Positions 1 through 8,965 of a DNA stretch of 64,000 nucleotides are shown piece after piece. This stretch comes from Pseudotabrizicola sediminis (lineage in GTDB: Bacteria; Pseudomonadota; Alphaproteobacteria; Rhodobacterales; Rhodobacteraceae). Numbering within the stretch: position 1 is the stretch's first letter; every line of letters begins with the position of its first letter. A program made the translations under genes and the position numbers. Below the pieces are notes generated by a model. It was not told where the DNA came from, did no database searches, and was given only the letters and a program-made list of their open reading frames with translations. The stretch lies in NCBI RefSeq assembly GCF_004745575.1, contig NZ_RPEM01000006.1:92471-156470 (forward strand), in the 5' to 3' direction.

Positions 1-2
1 CC

Positions 3-896
3 TTACTGCGCAGCTTTCTGCAACGCGACCATATCGTTCAGATAGGCCCCGAATTCATCGCGCAGATCGGGCCGTGCCAGACCAAAGGCAACCGTCGCCT
101 GCAGGAACCCTGCCTTAGACCCGCAATCATAGCGCTGACCGCGGAAGCGATAGCCGTAAACCTTGCTCTTGCCGATTTCTTCGGCAATCGCATCGGTCAG
201 CTGGATTTCCCCGCCCACGCCCTGCTTGATCTTGTTCAGGTTGGTCATCACCTGCGGCGACAGGATATAGCGCCCGATCACCGCAAGGTTCGATGGCGCG
301 GTGCCTGCGGCCGGCTTTTCAACCATGCCCTTGGCCTCGACGATCGAGCCCATGTCTTCGGCAATATCCAGCACGCCATAAGACGAGGTTCTGTCCGGCG
401 CCACTTCCATCGCGGCCACCATGTTACCGCCGGTTTCGGCATAGGCCTCGATCATCTGGGCCAGACAGGATTTTTCAGCGGCAATCACGTCATCGGGCAG
501 CAGCACGGCAAAGGGCTCATCCCCGATCAGACGGCGCGCGCACCACACCGCATGCCCCAGCCCCTGCGGGCGGTTCTGGCGGATATAGGCAATGGCACCG
601 CTGTCCATGTTGGTGTCTTTGAGAATTTCCAGCAAATGATCCTTGCCGGCTTTGCGCAGGGCCGATTCCAGCTCTGGCGCGACGTCAAAATAATCTTCCA
701 GCGCCGATTTCCCGCGGCTGGTCACAAAGATGAATTCCTTGATCCCGGCGGCGCGCGCCTCGTCAATCGCGTACTGGATCAGAGGGCGATCCACCAGCGT
801 CATGATTTCCTTGGGAATAGACTTGGTGGCCGGTAGAAAACGCGTTCCAAGACCGGCGACCGGAAACACCGCTTTGGTAACTTTTTTATGCTTCAT
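3..896 (-). CDS. galU: UTP-glucose-1-phosphate uridylyltransferase
   Basis: Makes UDP-glucose from UTP and glucose-1-phosphate in the cytoplasm, feeding polysaccharide and envelope synthesis. The N-terminus carries the nucleotidyltransferase signature FPVAGLGTRFLPATKSIPKE, and the 297-residue length is normal for bacterial GalU. The frame is open for nine more codons to a GTG, but the ATG at 894-896 is preceded by AAAAAGAG at good spacing and begins MKHKKVTKAVFPVAG, so I chose it. The TAA stop sits at the window edge. A TATATA at 946-951 could serve as its -10. The upstream neighbour on the same strand is cysQ, about 140 bp away. Function is secure. Confidence 0.96.
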   Translation of the reverse strand: MKHKKVTKAVFPVAGLGTRFLPATKSIPKEIMTLVDRPLIQYAIDEARAAGIKEFIFVTSRGKSALEDYFDVAPELESALRKAGKDHLLEILKDTNMDSGAIAYIRQNRPQGLGHAVWCARRLIGDEPFAVLLPDDVIAAEKSCLAQMIEAYAETGGNMVAAMEVAPDRTSSYGVLDIAEDMGSIVEAKGMVEKPAAGTAPSNLAVIGRYILSPQVMTNLNKIKQGVGGEIQLTDAIAEEIGKSKVYGYRFRGQRYDCGSKAGFLQATVAFGLARPDLRDEFGAYLNDMVALQKAAQ

Positions 897-1034
897 AACA
901 CTCGCTCTTTTTTTGCCCGCCACACCTGACAGATCACTTTCTACTTATATACATCAATCGCAGGACCAAAGAATGGCAAAACTATGGTATGCCGACAAGA
1001 CCGGCATCCCGACGCTTATCCCTGCAGCGTAACA

Positions 1035-1844
1035 TCAATTTGACGCCCCTTGTTTGTGCAGTCGGACTCCGGGTGCATGGGCGATGAAAAACGGGTTTTC
1101 CCAGCCCGGTTTGCCGTAGGCCAGCACCGAATGATCATCAAGGCGCACAACATGCCCGCCCGCCCCGCGCAGCACCGCGTCACCGGCGGCCGTGTCCCAT
1201 TCCATCGTCCGGCCCAGACGCGGATACAGATCCGCCTCGCCGGTCGCGACAAGGCAGAACTTCAGGCTGCTGCCCGCGCTGGTCATGTCTTTCACCCGGT
1301 AGGCCGCGATATAGGCATCGGTCGCCGCATCACGGTGCGATTTTGACGCCACCACCATCAGGGCGGCATTGTCCGGGGTGGCGACAGACAGAGCCGTCAC
1401 CGGCCCCGCATGATCCTTGTCAAACGGCCCGCTTTCCTCCACTGCGCGGCCATCGGGCAGCGTATAGAACAGCCGCCCCTTGGCCGGCGCATAGACCACG
1501 CCCCGCAACGGCACGCCGTCTTCGACATAGGCGATGTTCACCGTGAAATCGCCCCGGCGCTGCACGAATTCCTTGGTGCCGTCCAGCGGGTCCACGATCA
1601 GAAAGGTGCTGGCCGTCAGCGCATGGCTATCGGCCTGCTCTTCGGTGATCAGCACCACATCCGGAAACGCCGCGCGCAGGCCAGCCGAGATGATGGCATC
1701 CGCCGCTTCATCGGCTTCCGTCACCGGGCTGGCATCGCTTTTCGACTTCACCTCGAACTCCGGACCGTCATAGACCGCCATGATCCGGTCGCCCGCCTCC
1801 AGCGCCAGGCCACGCATCACCCGTGTCAGATGGTCGAAATCCAC
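1035..1844 (-). CDS. cysQ: 3'(2'),5'-bisphosphate nucleotidase (inositol monophosphatase fold)
   Basis: A phosphatase of the inositol monophosphatase superfamily. CysQ members hydrolyse PAP, the by-product of sulfate assimilation, to AMP. Metal-site motifs are visible: ITEE, DPLDGTKEF and WDTAAGDAVL. The open frame continues about 47 codons upstream, but that part is not family-like and runs to the neighbouring divergent gene. The GTG at 1842-1844 follows GGAGG with 5-nt spacing and gives a 269-residue protein beginning MDFDHLTRVMRG. The gene is divergent from the ABC-2 permease at 1984. CysQ is the best subfamily fit, but a generic inositol monophosphatase cannot be fully excluded. Confidence 0.88.
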   Translation of the reverse strand: MDFDHLTRVMRGLALEAGDRIMAVYDGPEFEVKSKSDASPVTEADEAADAIISAGLRAAFPDVVLITEEQADSHALTASTFLIVDPLDGTKEFVQRRGDFTVNIAYVEDGVPLRGVVYAPAKGRLFYTLPDGRAVEESGPFDKDHAGPVTALSVATPDNAALMVVASKSHRDAATDAYIAAYRVKDMTSAGSSLKFCLVATGEADLYPRLGRTMEWDTAAGDAVLRGAGGHVVRLDDHSVLAYGKPGWENPFFIAHAPGVRLHKQGASN

Positions 1845-1983
1845 GTCCGCCTCCGATTCTGCGCGGCACCCGGCGCAACAGTTGCTTAAAATCCAAGCTG
1901 GCTTTATCATCGCTTGCAAGGAGACAGCAAGATTTCCGTCGGTATGGCAAGGGGTTCCAGTGATAACCCCAATGAGGGCAGAC

Positions 1984-2805
1984 ATGTTCCGACCCGCAGT
2001 CAGAAAATCTTCGGCGCGCAGCGCATTTGCGATGCTGGAGCTGATTTTTCATGCCACCGTCCGGTCCGTCCGGCGGACCCATGGCAATGCGATCATCGGA
2101 CTTTTGCTCAACATCCTGCAAACCGTCATCATGGTGGTGGTGTTCTACGTGATGTTCGACCTGCTGGGTCTGCGTGGCAATGCGGTGCGCGGCGACTTCC
2201 TGCTCTATGTCATGTCGGGCATTTTCATGTTCATCACCCATACCAAGGCCATGGGTGCCGTTGTCGGGTCTGATGGACCGACCTCGCCGATGATGAAACA
2301 CTCGCCGATGAACCCGATCATCGCCATTGCTGCGGCGGCGCTTGGCGCGCTTTACACCCAGATCCTGTCGGCCGGTGTGGTGCTGTTCGTCTATCATGCC
2401 GCCTTTACACCCATCACCATCCACGATCCGGTCGGCGCGTTTTCCATGCTGCTGCTGGCCTGGGGCACGGGGGTGGCCATCGGTATGGTGTTCAAGGCGG
2501 CAATGCCCTGGCAACCCGAATTTTTCGGCATCTTTTCAACGGTGTATCAACGCGCCAACATGATCGCCTCGGGCAAGATGTTTGTGGCGAACGCGACGCC
2601 CACCTATATTCTGGCCTATTTCACCTGGAACCCGCTGTTCCACATCATCGATCAGGCGCGCGGCTTCATCTTCCTCAATTACAACCCGCATTACAGCTCG
2701 ATCCGCTATGCCGTGACCATCATGATCATCTGTATCGTGATCGGACTGATGGGTGAATTCTACACCCGCAAACATGCATCCAGCAGTTGGGGGGCCAAGC
2801 GATGA
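1984..2805 (+). CDS. ABC-2 type polysaccharide-export permease
   Basis: A 273-residue integral membrane protein with about six hydrophobic segments, the first around residues 35-60 (NAIIGLLLNILQTVIMVVV). Its layout matches the KpsM/Wzm-type permeases that move capsular or O-polysaccharide across the inner membrane with a separate ATPase. The start is the ATG at 1984, preceded by GAGG; an in-frame ATG four codons upstream is possible. It overlaps the next gene by four bases (ATGA), so the two are probably co-translated. No ATPase partner of the KpsT/Wzt type lies next to it, so the partner must be elsewhere. The family assignment is by overall resemblance; the substrate is unknown. Confidence 0.8.
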   Translation: MFRPAVRKSSARSAFAMLELIFHATVRSVRRTHGNAIIGLLLNILQTVIMVVVFYVMFDLLGLRGNAVRGDFLLYVMSGIFMFITHTKAMGAVVGSDGPTSPMMKHSPMNPIIAIAAAALGALYTQILSAGVVLFVYHAAFTPITIHDPVGAFSMLLLAWGTGVAIGMVFKAAMPWQPEFFGIFSTVYQRANMIASGKMFVANATPTYILAYFTWNPLFHIIDQARGFIFLNYNPHYSSIRYAVTIMIICIVIGLMGEFYTRKHASSSWGAKR

Positions 2806-3407
2806 CCCGTGGGTTTCTGATCGTCCTGCTCTGCCTGTTGCCCGTGCAGGCGATGGCACAGACCTTTCCCGCCAGCTACGCCGTCACCGGCGTTGCCGCA
2901 AACGACGTGCTGAACATCCGGGCAGAGCCATCCGCAAAGGCAGAGATCGCGGGCGAGATCGGGCCCTACGCCATGAACGTCGAAGTGCTTTCCCTGTCTC
3001 CTGATGGCAAATGGGGCATGGTGGGCGCGCCAGAGGGCAATGGCTGGGTGTCGATGTCTTACCTCGACCTGACCGAGCCGGAAGATCCGCATATCGTGCA
3101 GCGGCCCCTGTCCTGCTTCGGGACCGAACCATTCTGGTCGGTCAGCCTCTCTCCGCGCGGGGCCGAGTACAATTCGCCAGACACCGGAGCCGTGCCCATG
3201 ACCGTCACGCATGAGGCTGTCGCGCCCCAGGGGTTTCTGCTGCAAGTGGAAGAGGGGCCAGCGCTGAACCGCACGCTCGTCATCACCCGCGAAGGCTGCT
3301 CGGATGGCATGTCGGACCGCGCTTTCGGGTTTTCAACCCGCATGTTCACCGAAGCGCCAGACGGCAATGCCACTCTGCAGGGCTGTTGCACGCTGGATCA
3401 TCGCTGA
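2802..3407 (+). CDS. secreted SH3 domain protein with C-terminal GTEPFW module
   Basis: A 201-residue exported protein. Residues 1-20 form a signal peptide ending VQAMAQ. Residues about 25-90 look like a bacterial SH3 domain (VLNIRAEPS near the start, GWVSMSYLDL near the end), a fold often used for cell-wall binding. The C-terminal half begins with CFGTEPFW, a motif I associate with a conserved envelope domain of unknown function, and has further cysteines near the end (EGC, GCCTL). The ATG overlaps the permease stop (ATGA), tying its expression to the transporter. Role unknown; periplasmic location is inferred from the signal peptide. Confidence 0.82.
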   Translation: MTRGFLIVLLCLLPVQAMAQTFPASYAVTGVAANDVLNIRAEPSAKAEIAGEIGPYAMNVEVLSLSPDGKWGMVGAPEGNGWVSMSYLDLTEPEDPHIVQRPLSCFGTEPFWSVSLSPRGAEYNSPDTGAVPMTVTHEAVAPQGFLLQVEEGPALNRTLVITREGCSDGMSDRAFGFSTRMFTEAPDGNATLQGCCTLDHR

Positions 3408-3416
3408 ACCACGACA

Positions 3417-3435
3417 GGGCCGGAAAATCCGGCCC
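3417..3435. terminator. hairpin between convergent genes
   Basis: A perfect 7-bp inverted repeat, GGGCCGG and CCGGCCC around AAAAT, lies in the 41-bp gap between the stops of the convergent SH3 and baeRF genes. There is no clear U-tract on either strand, so it may end transcription only weakly. Confidence 0.45.
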
Positions 3436-3448
3436 CGCCAGTTCGCAA

Positions 3449-4570
3449 TCAGACGCTGTAGCGCAGAATGGCCGCCAGCGATCCCTTGCCGGGGATCTCG
3501 TCCTTGCGCACGGCCACAACGGTGCCGCCCGCCAGAATGACCCGCGACGCGATCTCATCGACCACGCCCAGATTTGCCGCCGTCGATTCCGTGTCAAAGG
3601 TCACGGCCCCCGTGGTTTTATCCACCGTGCCCGGAACCACCTCGTCCATATCAACCAGCAGCGTATCGACCGACCCTAACGTTGCGGCCTTCGCCACATC
3701 GGCCACATCGGTCAACGACCTGCCCTCGCCTGCCAAAGCCTCGAACCGCTCGTGCAGCGCCGCAATCTTGCGTGCCTGAACGTCGTGCAGCACAGGGCGC
3801 GCCAGTTCGGCCAGTTCCGTTGGGGTGATCCGCACCGGGCTGGTTTTGATTTCTTCGTCGGCCACATTGTCATGCGTTGTCACGGAGCGGAACATCGACA
3901 GCAGCGGATCGGTCGCCGCCAGGATCAGCGGCTCGTCGCGGCCATTCAGGAACGGGCGCAGCGCGTCATCGACCTTGCGGCAATAGGCGCGCAACAGCAC
4001 GTTCTGCCCCTCCGCCCCGCCGACCCGCTTGGAATAGCTGCGCGAATTCACGTTCGACGTGCCACTGGCCGACGCCGCATCGCGTGGCATGTCCGGCACG
4101 TTCACTTCGACCGCGGGCAGATCGGCAAACACCTCGATCAGGCGCACCTCATTCTCAGCCAGCGCCAGCACAAAAGCATGGTTTTGCGACGACACCGACC
4201 GCAGCAAAGGCTTGGTGAAATAGCGGTCGCCCACCTGCACCATCTCGGTCAGATGGTTTGGCAGCCGGAAGGTGCGCAGCCGGTCGGGGCTGACGAAAAT
4301 CGCCAGAGAGTTGGCCTGCTTGTTCCAGAAATCATCGTCATCCAGCAGGTCATTGATCTGTTCCGAAATCGGCCACATCGTCCGCTTGGCCGTGCCCACA
4401 GCCTCCAGCTGTGCCTCGGCATCCTTCAGCAGGTTGCCCAAGGTGATGCGTGCCTGCCCGATGTGTTGCGTTTCCGGTGTGGTCTGAATGAAGAAAGACA
4501 CCAACGCATCCCCCCTCGCCGCAATCAACCTGTCGATCTGCGCCTTGGTCGGAATGTCCACATAAAGCAT
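3449..4570 (-). CDS. bacterial archaeo-eukaryotic release factor (baeRF) family protein
   Basis: A 373-residue cytoplasmic protein resembling the baeRF group, bacterial relatives of eRF1 domains; family 11 is the best fit from memory. Recognisable parts are the start MLYVDIPTKAQID, a central FRLPNHLTEMVQVGDRY segment, and an end with VDTLLVDMDEVVPGTVD and GKGSLAAILRYSV. No GGQ motif is seen, so it is not expected to release peptides as eRF1 does. The frame stays open antisense through all of dnaK, but the ATG at 4568-4570 with AAGGACG upstream is the plausible start. It is divergent from dnaK across 285 bp. Molecular function is not established. Confidence 0.85.
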   Translation of the reverse strand: MLYVDIPTKAQIDRLIAARGDALVSFFIQTTPETQHIGQARITLGNLLKDAEAQLEAVGTAKRTMWPISEQINDLLDDDDFWNKQANSLAIFVSPDRLRTFRLPNHLTEMVQVGDRYFTKPLLRSVSSQNHAFVLALAENEVRLIEVFADLPAVEVNVPDMPRDAASASGTSNVNSRSYSKRVGGAEGQNVLLRAYCRKVDDALRPFLNGRDEPLILAATDPLLSMFRSVTTHDNVADEEIKTSPVRITPTELAELARPVLHDVQARKIAALHERFEALAGEGRSLTDVADVAKAATLGSVDTLLVDMDEVVPGTVDKTTGAVTFDTESTAANLGVVDEIASRVILAGGTVVAVRKDEIPGKGSLAAILRYSV

Positions 4571-4717
4571 CAGCACGTCCTTTTTTTGAAACTGTCGTTT
4601 GACAACGCCTGAACGGTCAACCTGTTCCCTGCCCGCAGCCATTGCAGGCAACGCGCGGCAAGTGGCGCCAAAGGCAACGCATGTGAAAAATTCGCAACAC
4701 TGCGCACCCTGACCCCG

Positions 4718-4745
4718 TTGCAGCCAAAATGCCCGCCACCTATAT
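4718..4745 (+). promoter_or_regulatory. candidate dnaK promoter (heat-shock-like)
   Basis: TTGCAG at 4718-4723 and CTATAT at 4740-4745 are separated by 16 bp, about 110 bp before dnaK. A CCTATATA -10 block also occurs upstream of hslO, another heat-shock gene, so an RpoH-type promoter is my inference. The resulting leader is about 100 nt. I see no element in it that would clearly mask the AAAGGGA ribosome site. Confidence 0.42.
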
Positions 4746-4855
4746 ACAGCACGCAACGGTAACCCGGGACCAACCGGTTTCACCGCACGCTCCATGGGCA
4801 AGGGTGCCGCATCGGGCCCGCGCCACGACCATCGCCTGAAGAAAGGGATCAAAAC

Positions 4856-6763
4856 ATGGCCAAGATCATCGGTATCGACCTTGGAACTACCAACTCCTGC
4901 GTCGCCATCATGGATGGGTCGCAACCCCGCATCATCGAAAACTCCGAAGGCGCGCGCACCACGCCGTCGATCGTTGCCTTCACCGAAACCGAGCGTCTGG
5001 TCGGACAGGCTGCCAAACGGCAGGCCGTCACCAACGCCAGCAACACGATTTTCGCGGTCAAACGCCTGATCGGTCGCCGCTATGATGATCCGGCGATCCT
5101 CAAAGACCAGAAAAACATGCCCTACAAGGTCGTCAACGGCGGCAATGGCGACGCATGGGTCGAAGTGCGCGGCGAAAAATACTCGCCCAGCCAGGTCTCG
5201 GCCATCATCCTGCAAAAGATGAAGGAAACCGCCGAGTCGTATCTTGGCGAAACCGTGACCCAGGCCGTCATCACCGTTCCGGCCTACTTCAACGACGCCC
5301 AGCGTCAGGCCACCAAGGACGCGGGCAAGATCGCCGGTCTGGAAGTGCTGCGCATCATCAACGAACCGACCGCAGCCGCACTGGCCTACGGGTTGGACCG
5401 CAAGGAAACCAAAACCATCGCGGTCTATGACCTTGGTGGCGGCACGTTCGACATCACCATTCTGGAAATTGACGACGGCCTGTTCGAAGTGAAATCCACC
5501 AACGGCGATACGTTCCTTGGCGGTGAAGACTTTGACATGCGCATCGTGTCCTATCTGGCCGATGAGTTCAAAAAGGAACACGGCGTTGACCTGACGCTGG
5601 ACAAAATGGCCCTCCAGCGCCTGAAGGAAGCCGCTGAAAAAGCCAAGATCGAACTGTCCTCGTCGTCGCAGACCGAAATCAACCAGCCGTTCATCTCGAT
5701 GGACAAAAACACCGGCCAGCCGCTGCACCTTGTGGTCAAGCTGACCCGTGCGAAACTGGAATCGCTGGTCGATGATCTGGTCAAACGCTCGATGAAGCCA
5801 TGCCAGGCCGCGCTGAAAGATGCCGGGCTGTCGGTCGGCGACATTGACGAAGTGGTTCTGGTCGGCGGCATGACCCGCATGCCCCGCGTGATCGAAGAAG
5901 TGACCAAGTTCTTCGGCAAAGAGCCGAACAAGGGCGTCAACCCTGATGAAGTCGTTGCCGCCGGTGCCGCCATTCAGGCCGGCGTTCTGCAAGGCGACGT
6001 CAAGGATGTGGTCCTTCTCGACGTGACCCCGCTGTCCTTGGGTATCGAAACCCTTGGCGGTGTGTTCACCCGTCTGATCGACCGCAACACCACGATCCCG
6101 ACCAAGAAAAGCCAGATCTTCTCGACCGCCGAAGACAACCAGAACGCCGTGACGATCCGGGTATTCCAGGGCGAACGCGAGATGGCCGCCGACAACAAGA
6201 TGCTGGGCCAGTTCAACCTTGAAAACATCCCGCCCGCCCCGCGCGGCATGCCGCAGATCGAGGTGACCTTCGACATCGACGCCAACGGCATCGTGTCGGT
6301 GAAAGCCAAGGACAAGGGCACCAACAAGGAACAGGCCATCACCATTCAGGCCTCGGGCGGTCTGTCGGATGAAGACATCGAAAAGATGGTCCGCGACGCC
6401 GAAGCCAATGCCGAGGCCGACAAGGAACGCCGCGAACTGGTGGAAACCCGCAATCAGGGCGAAAGCCTGCTGCACTCGACCCAGAAGTCGCTCAAAGAGC
6501 ATGCAGACAAGGTTGACCCCACCACGGTCGAGGCCATCGAGCTTGCCATGCAGCCGCTTGAAGAAGCGCTGAAGGGCAATGACCCTGGCAAGATCCGCTC
6601 GGGCATCCAGAACCTGACCGAGGCCGCGATGAAGCTGGGCGAGGCGATCTACAAGGCCTCGCAGTCCGAAGGCGAAGGGGCCGATCCGGACCGTCCACGC
6701 GATGTCGACGAAGACATCGTCGATGCCGACTTCGAAGATCTGGGCGAAAACAAGCGGAAATAA
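4856..6763 (+). CDS. dnaK: molecular chaperone DnaK (Hsp70)
   Basis: ATP-dependent Hsp70 chaperone, 635 residues, full length. The N-terminal ATPase domain starts [17 protein letters not shown] and contains [20 protein letters not shown] and the phosphate-2 motif DLGGGTFD near residue 196. The substrate-binding domain follows [14 protein letters not shown], and the C-terminus has the typical acidic VDADFEDL tail. The ATG is preceded by AAAGGGA. dnaJ follows 75 bp later on the same strand with a strong hairpin in between. The two work with GrpE, which is not in the window. Confidence 0.98.
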   Translation: MAKIIGIDLGTTNSCVAIMDGSQPRIIENSEGARTTPSIVAFTETERLVGQAAKRQAVTNASNTIFAVKRLIGRRYDDPAILKDQKNMPYKVVNGGNGDAWVEVRGEKYSPSQVSAIILQKMKETAESYLGETVTQAVITVPAYFNDAQRQATKDAGKIAGLEVLRIINEPTAAALAYGLDRKETKTIAVYDLGGGTFDITILEIDDGLFEVKSTNGDTFLGGEDFDMRIVSYLADEFKKEHGVDLTLDKMALQRLKEAAEKAKIELSSSSQTEINQPFISMDKNTGQPLHLVVKLTRAKLESLVDDLVKRSMKPCQAALKDAGLSVGDIDEVVLVGGMTRMPRVIEEVTKFFGKEPNKGVNPDEVVAAGAAIQAGVLQGDVKDVVLLDVTPLSLGIETLGGVFTRLIDRNTTIPTKKSQIFSTAEDNQNAVTIRVFQGEREMAADNKMLGQFNLENIPPAPRGMPQIEVTFDIDANGIVSVKAKDKGTNKEQAITIQASGGLSDEDIEKMVRDAEANAEADKERRELVETRNQGESLLHSTQKSLKEHADKVDPTTVEAIELAMQPLEEALKGNDPGKIRSGIQNLTEAAMKLGEAIYKASQSEGEGADPDRPRDVDEDIVDADFEDLGENKRK

Positions 6764-6783
6764 GACCGCAGGAATCGGAACAG

Positions 6784-6809
6784 GGGGCGGTCTGGCAACA
6801 GACCGCCCC
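6784..6809 (+). other. 11-bp intercistronic hairpin between dnaK and dnaJ
   Basis: GGGGCGGTCTG at 6784-6794 pairs perfectly with CAGACCGCCCC at 6799-6809 across a GCAA loop. No U-tract follows (TCTCCGG), so it is not a standard terminator. It could protect the dnaK 3' end, partly stop polymerase, or mark an mRNA processing point. Confidence 0.7.
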
Positions 6810-6838
6810 TCTCCGGTTCGGGAAAGGGGTTCCAACCC

Positions 6839-7993
6839 ATGGCAAAACGCGATTTTTACGACGTTCTTGGCGTGCCCAAGGGCTCTTCGGCGGAAGACCT
6901 GAAAAAGGCCTACCGCTCGAAAGCCAAAGAGCTGCACCCGGATCGCAATTCAGACAATCCCAACGCCGAGGCCCAGTTCAAAGAGGTGAACGAGGCTTAT
7001 GAGGTGTTGAAAGACGCCGACAAGAAAGCAGCCTACGACCGCTACGGCCACGCAGCCTTTGAAGGTGGCATGGGCGGCGGGCGTGGCGGGCACCCCGGTG
7101 CCGGTGGCAGTGGCGACTTTGGCTCGGCCTTCTCTGACGTGTTCGAAGACCTGTTCGGCGATTTCATGGGCGGGCGCGGCGGTGCTGGCGGTGGTCGCTC
7201 ACGCGCGCAACGCGGCTCTGACTTGCGCTACAACCTGCGCATCTCGCTGGAAGAGGCGTTCAAGGGCATCCAGAAAACCATCAACGTCCCCACCTCGACT
7301 GCCTGTGAGGTCTGTCGCGGCACCGGGGCCGAAGGCGGGGCCGAGCCCACCACCTGCCCCACCTGCTCGGGCATGGGCAAGGTCCGCGCGCAACAGGGCT
7401 TCTTCACGGTTGAGCGTACCTGCCCCACCTGCAACGGCATGGGCCAGATCATCAAGAACCCCTGCCGCGCTTGCGGCGGGCAAGGTAGGGTGGAAAAAGA
7501 ACGTGCGCTTTCCGTCAACATCCCGGCCGGGGTGGAAACCGGAACCCGCATCCGTCTGGCTGGCGAAGGCGAGGCGGGCCTGCGCGGCGGGCCGTCGGGG
7601 GATCTTTATATCTTCATCGAGGTCCGCGAACACGCCCTGTTCCAACGCGACGGCGCGCATCTGTTCTGCCGCGTGCCGGTCAGCATGACCACCGCCGCGA
7701 TTGGCGGCGAGGTCGAGGTGCCCACCATCGACGGTGGCCGCAGCCGGGTGAAGGTGCCCGCCGGTGCGCAATCGGGCAAACAGCTTCGCCTGCGCGCCAA
7801 GGGCATGCCCGCCCTGCGTGGTGGCGGCATCGGCGACATGCTGATCGAACTGGCGGTGGAAACGCCGGTCAACCTGACCGCGCGGCAGAAAGAACTGCTG
7901 CGCGAGTTTGAAAAACTGTCGGAAGAAAACAACCCCGAAGGGTCGTCGTTCTTTTCCAAGGTCAAGGGCTTCTGGGACAGCATGAAAAGCTGA
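6839..7993 (+). CDS. dnaJ: chaperone protein DnaJ (Hsp40)
   Basis: A 384-residue co-chaperone that stimulates DnaK ATPase. The J-domain occupies about residues 1-70 and includes the HPD tripeptide ([10 protein letters not shown]). A Gly/Phe-rich linker follows (about 75-120). The zinc domain has four CxxCxGxG-type repeats: [24 protein letters not shown] and CRACGGQG. The C-terminal substrate-binding region ends with [11 protein letters not shown]. The start fits the universal [12 protein letters not shown]. Transcription probably ends at the terminator 28 bp after the stop. Confidence 0.98.
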   Translation: MAKRDFYDVLGVPKGSSAEDLKKAYRSKAKELHPDRNSDNPNAEAQFKEVNEAYEVLKDADKKAAYDRYGHAAFEGGMGGGRGGHPGAGGSGDFGSAFSDVFEDLFGDFMGGRGGAGGGRSRAQRGSDLRYNLRISLEEAFKGIQKTINVPTSTACEVCRGTGAEGGAEPTTCPTCSGMGKVRAQQGFFTVERTCPTCNGMGQIIKNPCRACGGQGRVEKERALSVNIPAGVETGTRIRLAGEGEAGLRGGPSGDLYIFIEVREHALFQRDGAHLFCRVPVSMTTAAIGGEVEVPTIDGGRSRVKVPAGAQSGKQLRLRAKGMPALRGGGIGDMLIELAVETPVNLTARQKELLREFEKLSEENNPEGSSFFSKVKGFWDSMKS

Positions 7994-8020
7994 CACCTCC
8001 ACAAGCTCTGGTCTGCAAAG

Positions 8021-8052
8021 CCCCGCCGGAAAACCGGCGGGGTTTTTCTTTG
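8021..8052 (+). terminator. intrinsic terminator of dnaK-dnaJ
   Basis: CCCCGCCGG at 8021-8029 and CCGGCGGGG at 8034-8042 form a perfect 9-bp stem with an AAAA loop, followed by TTTTTCTTT. Confidence 0.93.
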
Positions 8053-8086
8053 CCCGCAGCCCGCTGCTGCGCACACGCGTCATGAC

Positions 8087-8119
8087 GTAAGCCATACGTC
8101 AGCCATACGTGAACCAGAC
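8087..8119 (+). repeat. phased 11-bp triple repeat, copy 1
   Basis: Three consecutive 11-bp units: GTAAGCCATAC (8087-8097), GTCAGCCATAC (8098-8108) and GTGAACCAGAC (8109-8119). A second copy lies on the minus strand at 49937-49969, with 27 of 33 bases identical including an identical first unit. This copy sits between the dnaJ terminator and radC, in the same direction as radC and 78 bp before its ATG. Confidence 0.65.
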
Positions 8120-8197
8120 GCAGATCATACCGCGGATTTCCCTGCCTGGCGCAGCGCGATTAACACTTGATTCACCAACCCCTGCCACCCTCACCGC

Positions 8198-8965
8198 ATG
8201 ACACGGCATGGCTTCCAGGATGGCACCCTCCCCCTCTTCCCCCCCATTGGGGATGAGGATGAGGCCACACCAACCCCCCTGCCGCAAAAGCTGCCCTCCT
8301 ACATCGCCGACCATCGCAAACGCCTGCGCGACCGCTTCATGGCCGGCGGTGGCGCGTCGATGCCTGACTATGAACTGCTGGAACTCCTGCTGTTCCGCGC
8401 CATCCCCCGGCAGGATGTCAAACCCCTCGCGCGGGTGCTGATCGACACCTTCGGCGATCTGAACCGGGTGATTTCCGCCCCGATCTCCCGGCTTTTGGGG
8501 GTCAAGGGCGTGGGTGAAGCCGTTGTTTGTGAACTGAAAATCTTTGAGGCCGTCTCTCAACGCATGATGCGGGCCCGCATCATGCACCAGCCCGTCCTCA
8601 CCTCATGGGATGCACTTCTGGACTATTGCCACACCACCATGGCGCACCGCGACACCGAACAGTTCCGCATCCTGTTCCTTGACCGCAAGAACACCCTGAT
8701 CGCCGATGAAGAGCAGGCCAAAGGCACCGTCGACCATGTGCCGGTCTACCCGCGCGAGGTGGTGAAACGCGCGCTGGAACTCAACGCCTCGGCGCTGATC
8801 CTGGTGCACAACCACCCCTCGGGCGACCCCACGCCCAGCCAGGCCGACATCACGATGACAAACCAGATTCTTAATGCTTGTCAGGCACTTGGGATCAGCC
8901 TGCATGACCATCTGATCATCGGCAAAAGCCGTGAGCTCAGTTTCCGTTCGGCGGGGTATCTGTGA
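8198..8965 (+). CDS. radC: RadC family JAB1/MPN metalloprotease-like protein
   Basis: A 255-residue RadC-type protein. The N-terminal part has helix-hairpin-helix character (LLGVKGVGEAV). The C-terminal JAB/MPN domain has the metal signature HNHPSGDPTPSQAD near residues 208-221, with the upstream conserved segment RILFLDRKN. Despite the name, a direct role in DNA repair is doubtful for the family and the true substrate is unknown. The ATG at 8198 has no strong ribosome site. The last 29 bp overlap the convergent binding-protein/OmpA gene. Confidence 0.93.
   Translation: MTRHGFQDGTLPLFPPIGDEDEATPTPLPQKLPSYIADHRKRLRDRFMAGGGASMPDYELLELLLFRAIPRQDVKPLARVLIDTFGDLNRVISAPISRLLGVKGVGEAVVCELKIFEAVSQRMMRARIMHQPVLTSWDALLDYCHTTMAHRDTEQFRILFLDRKNTLIADEEQAKGTVDHVPVYPREVVKRALELNASALILVHNHPSGDPTPSQADITMTNQILNACQALGISLHDHLIIGKSRELSFRSAGYL

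Noticed and set aside
4746-4855. An RNA thermometer in the dnaK leader.
   Set aside because: I could not find a stretch pairing with the AAAGGGA ribosome site; only a weak GGT/ACC stem is visible far upstream.
4571-6937. A very long open frame on the minus strand that runs antisense through all of dnaK and joins the baeRF gene.
   Set aside because: It has no ribosome site or family resemblance; GC-rich dnaK genes often leave the antisense frame open. The baeRF gene starts at 4570 with its own signals.
8087-8119. A short CRISPR-like or VNTR array.
   Set aside because: Units are 11 bp with no spacers; the phased repeat explanation fits better.
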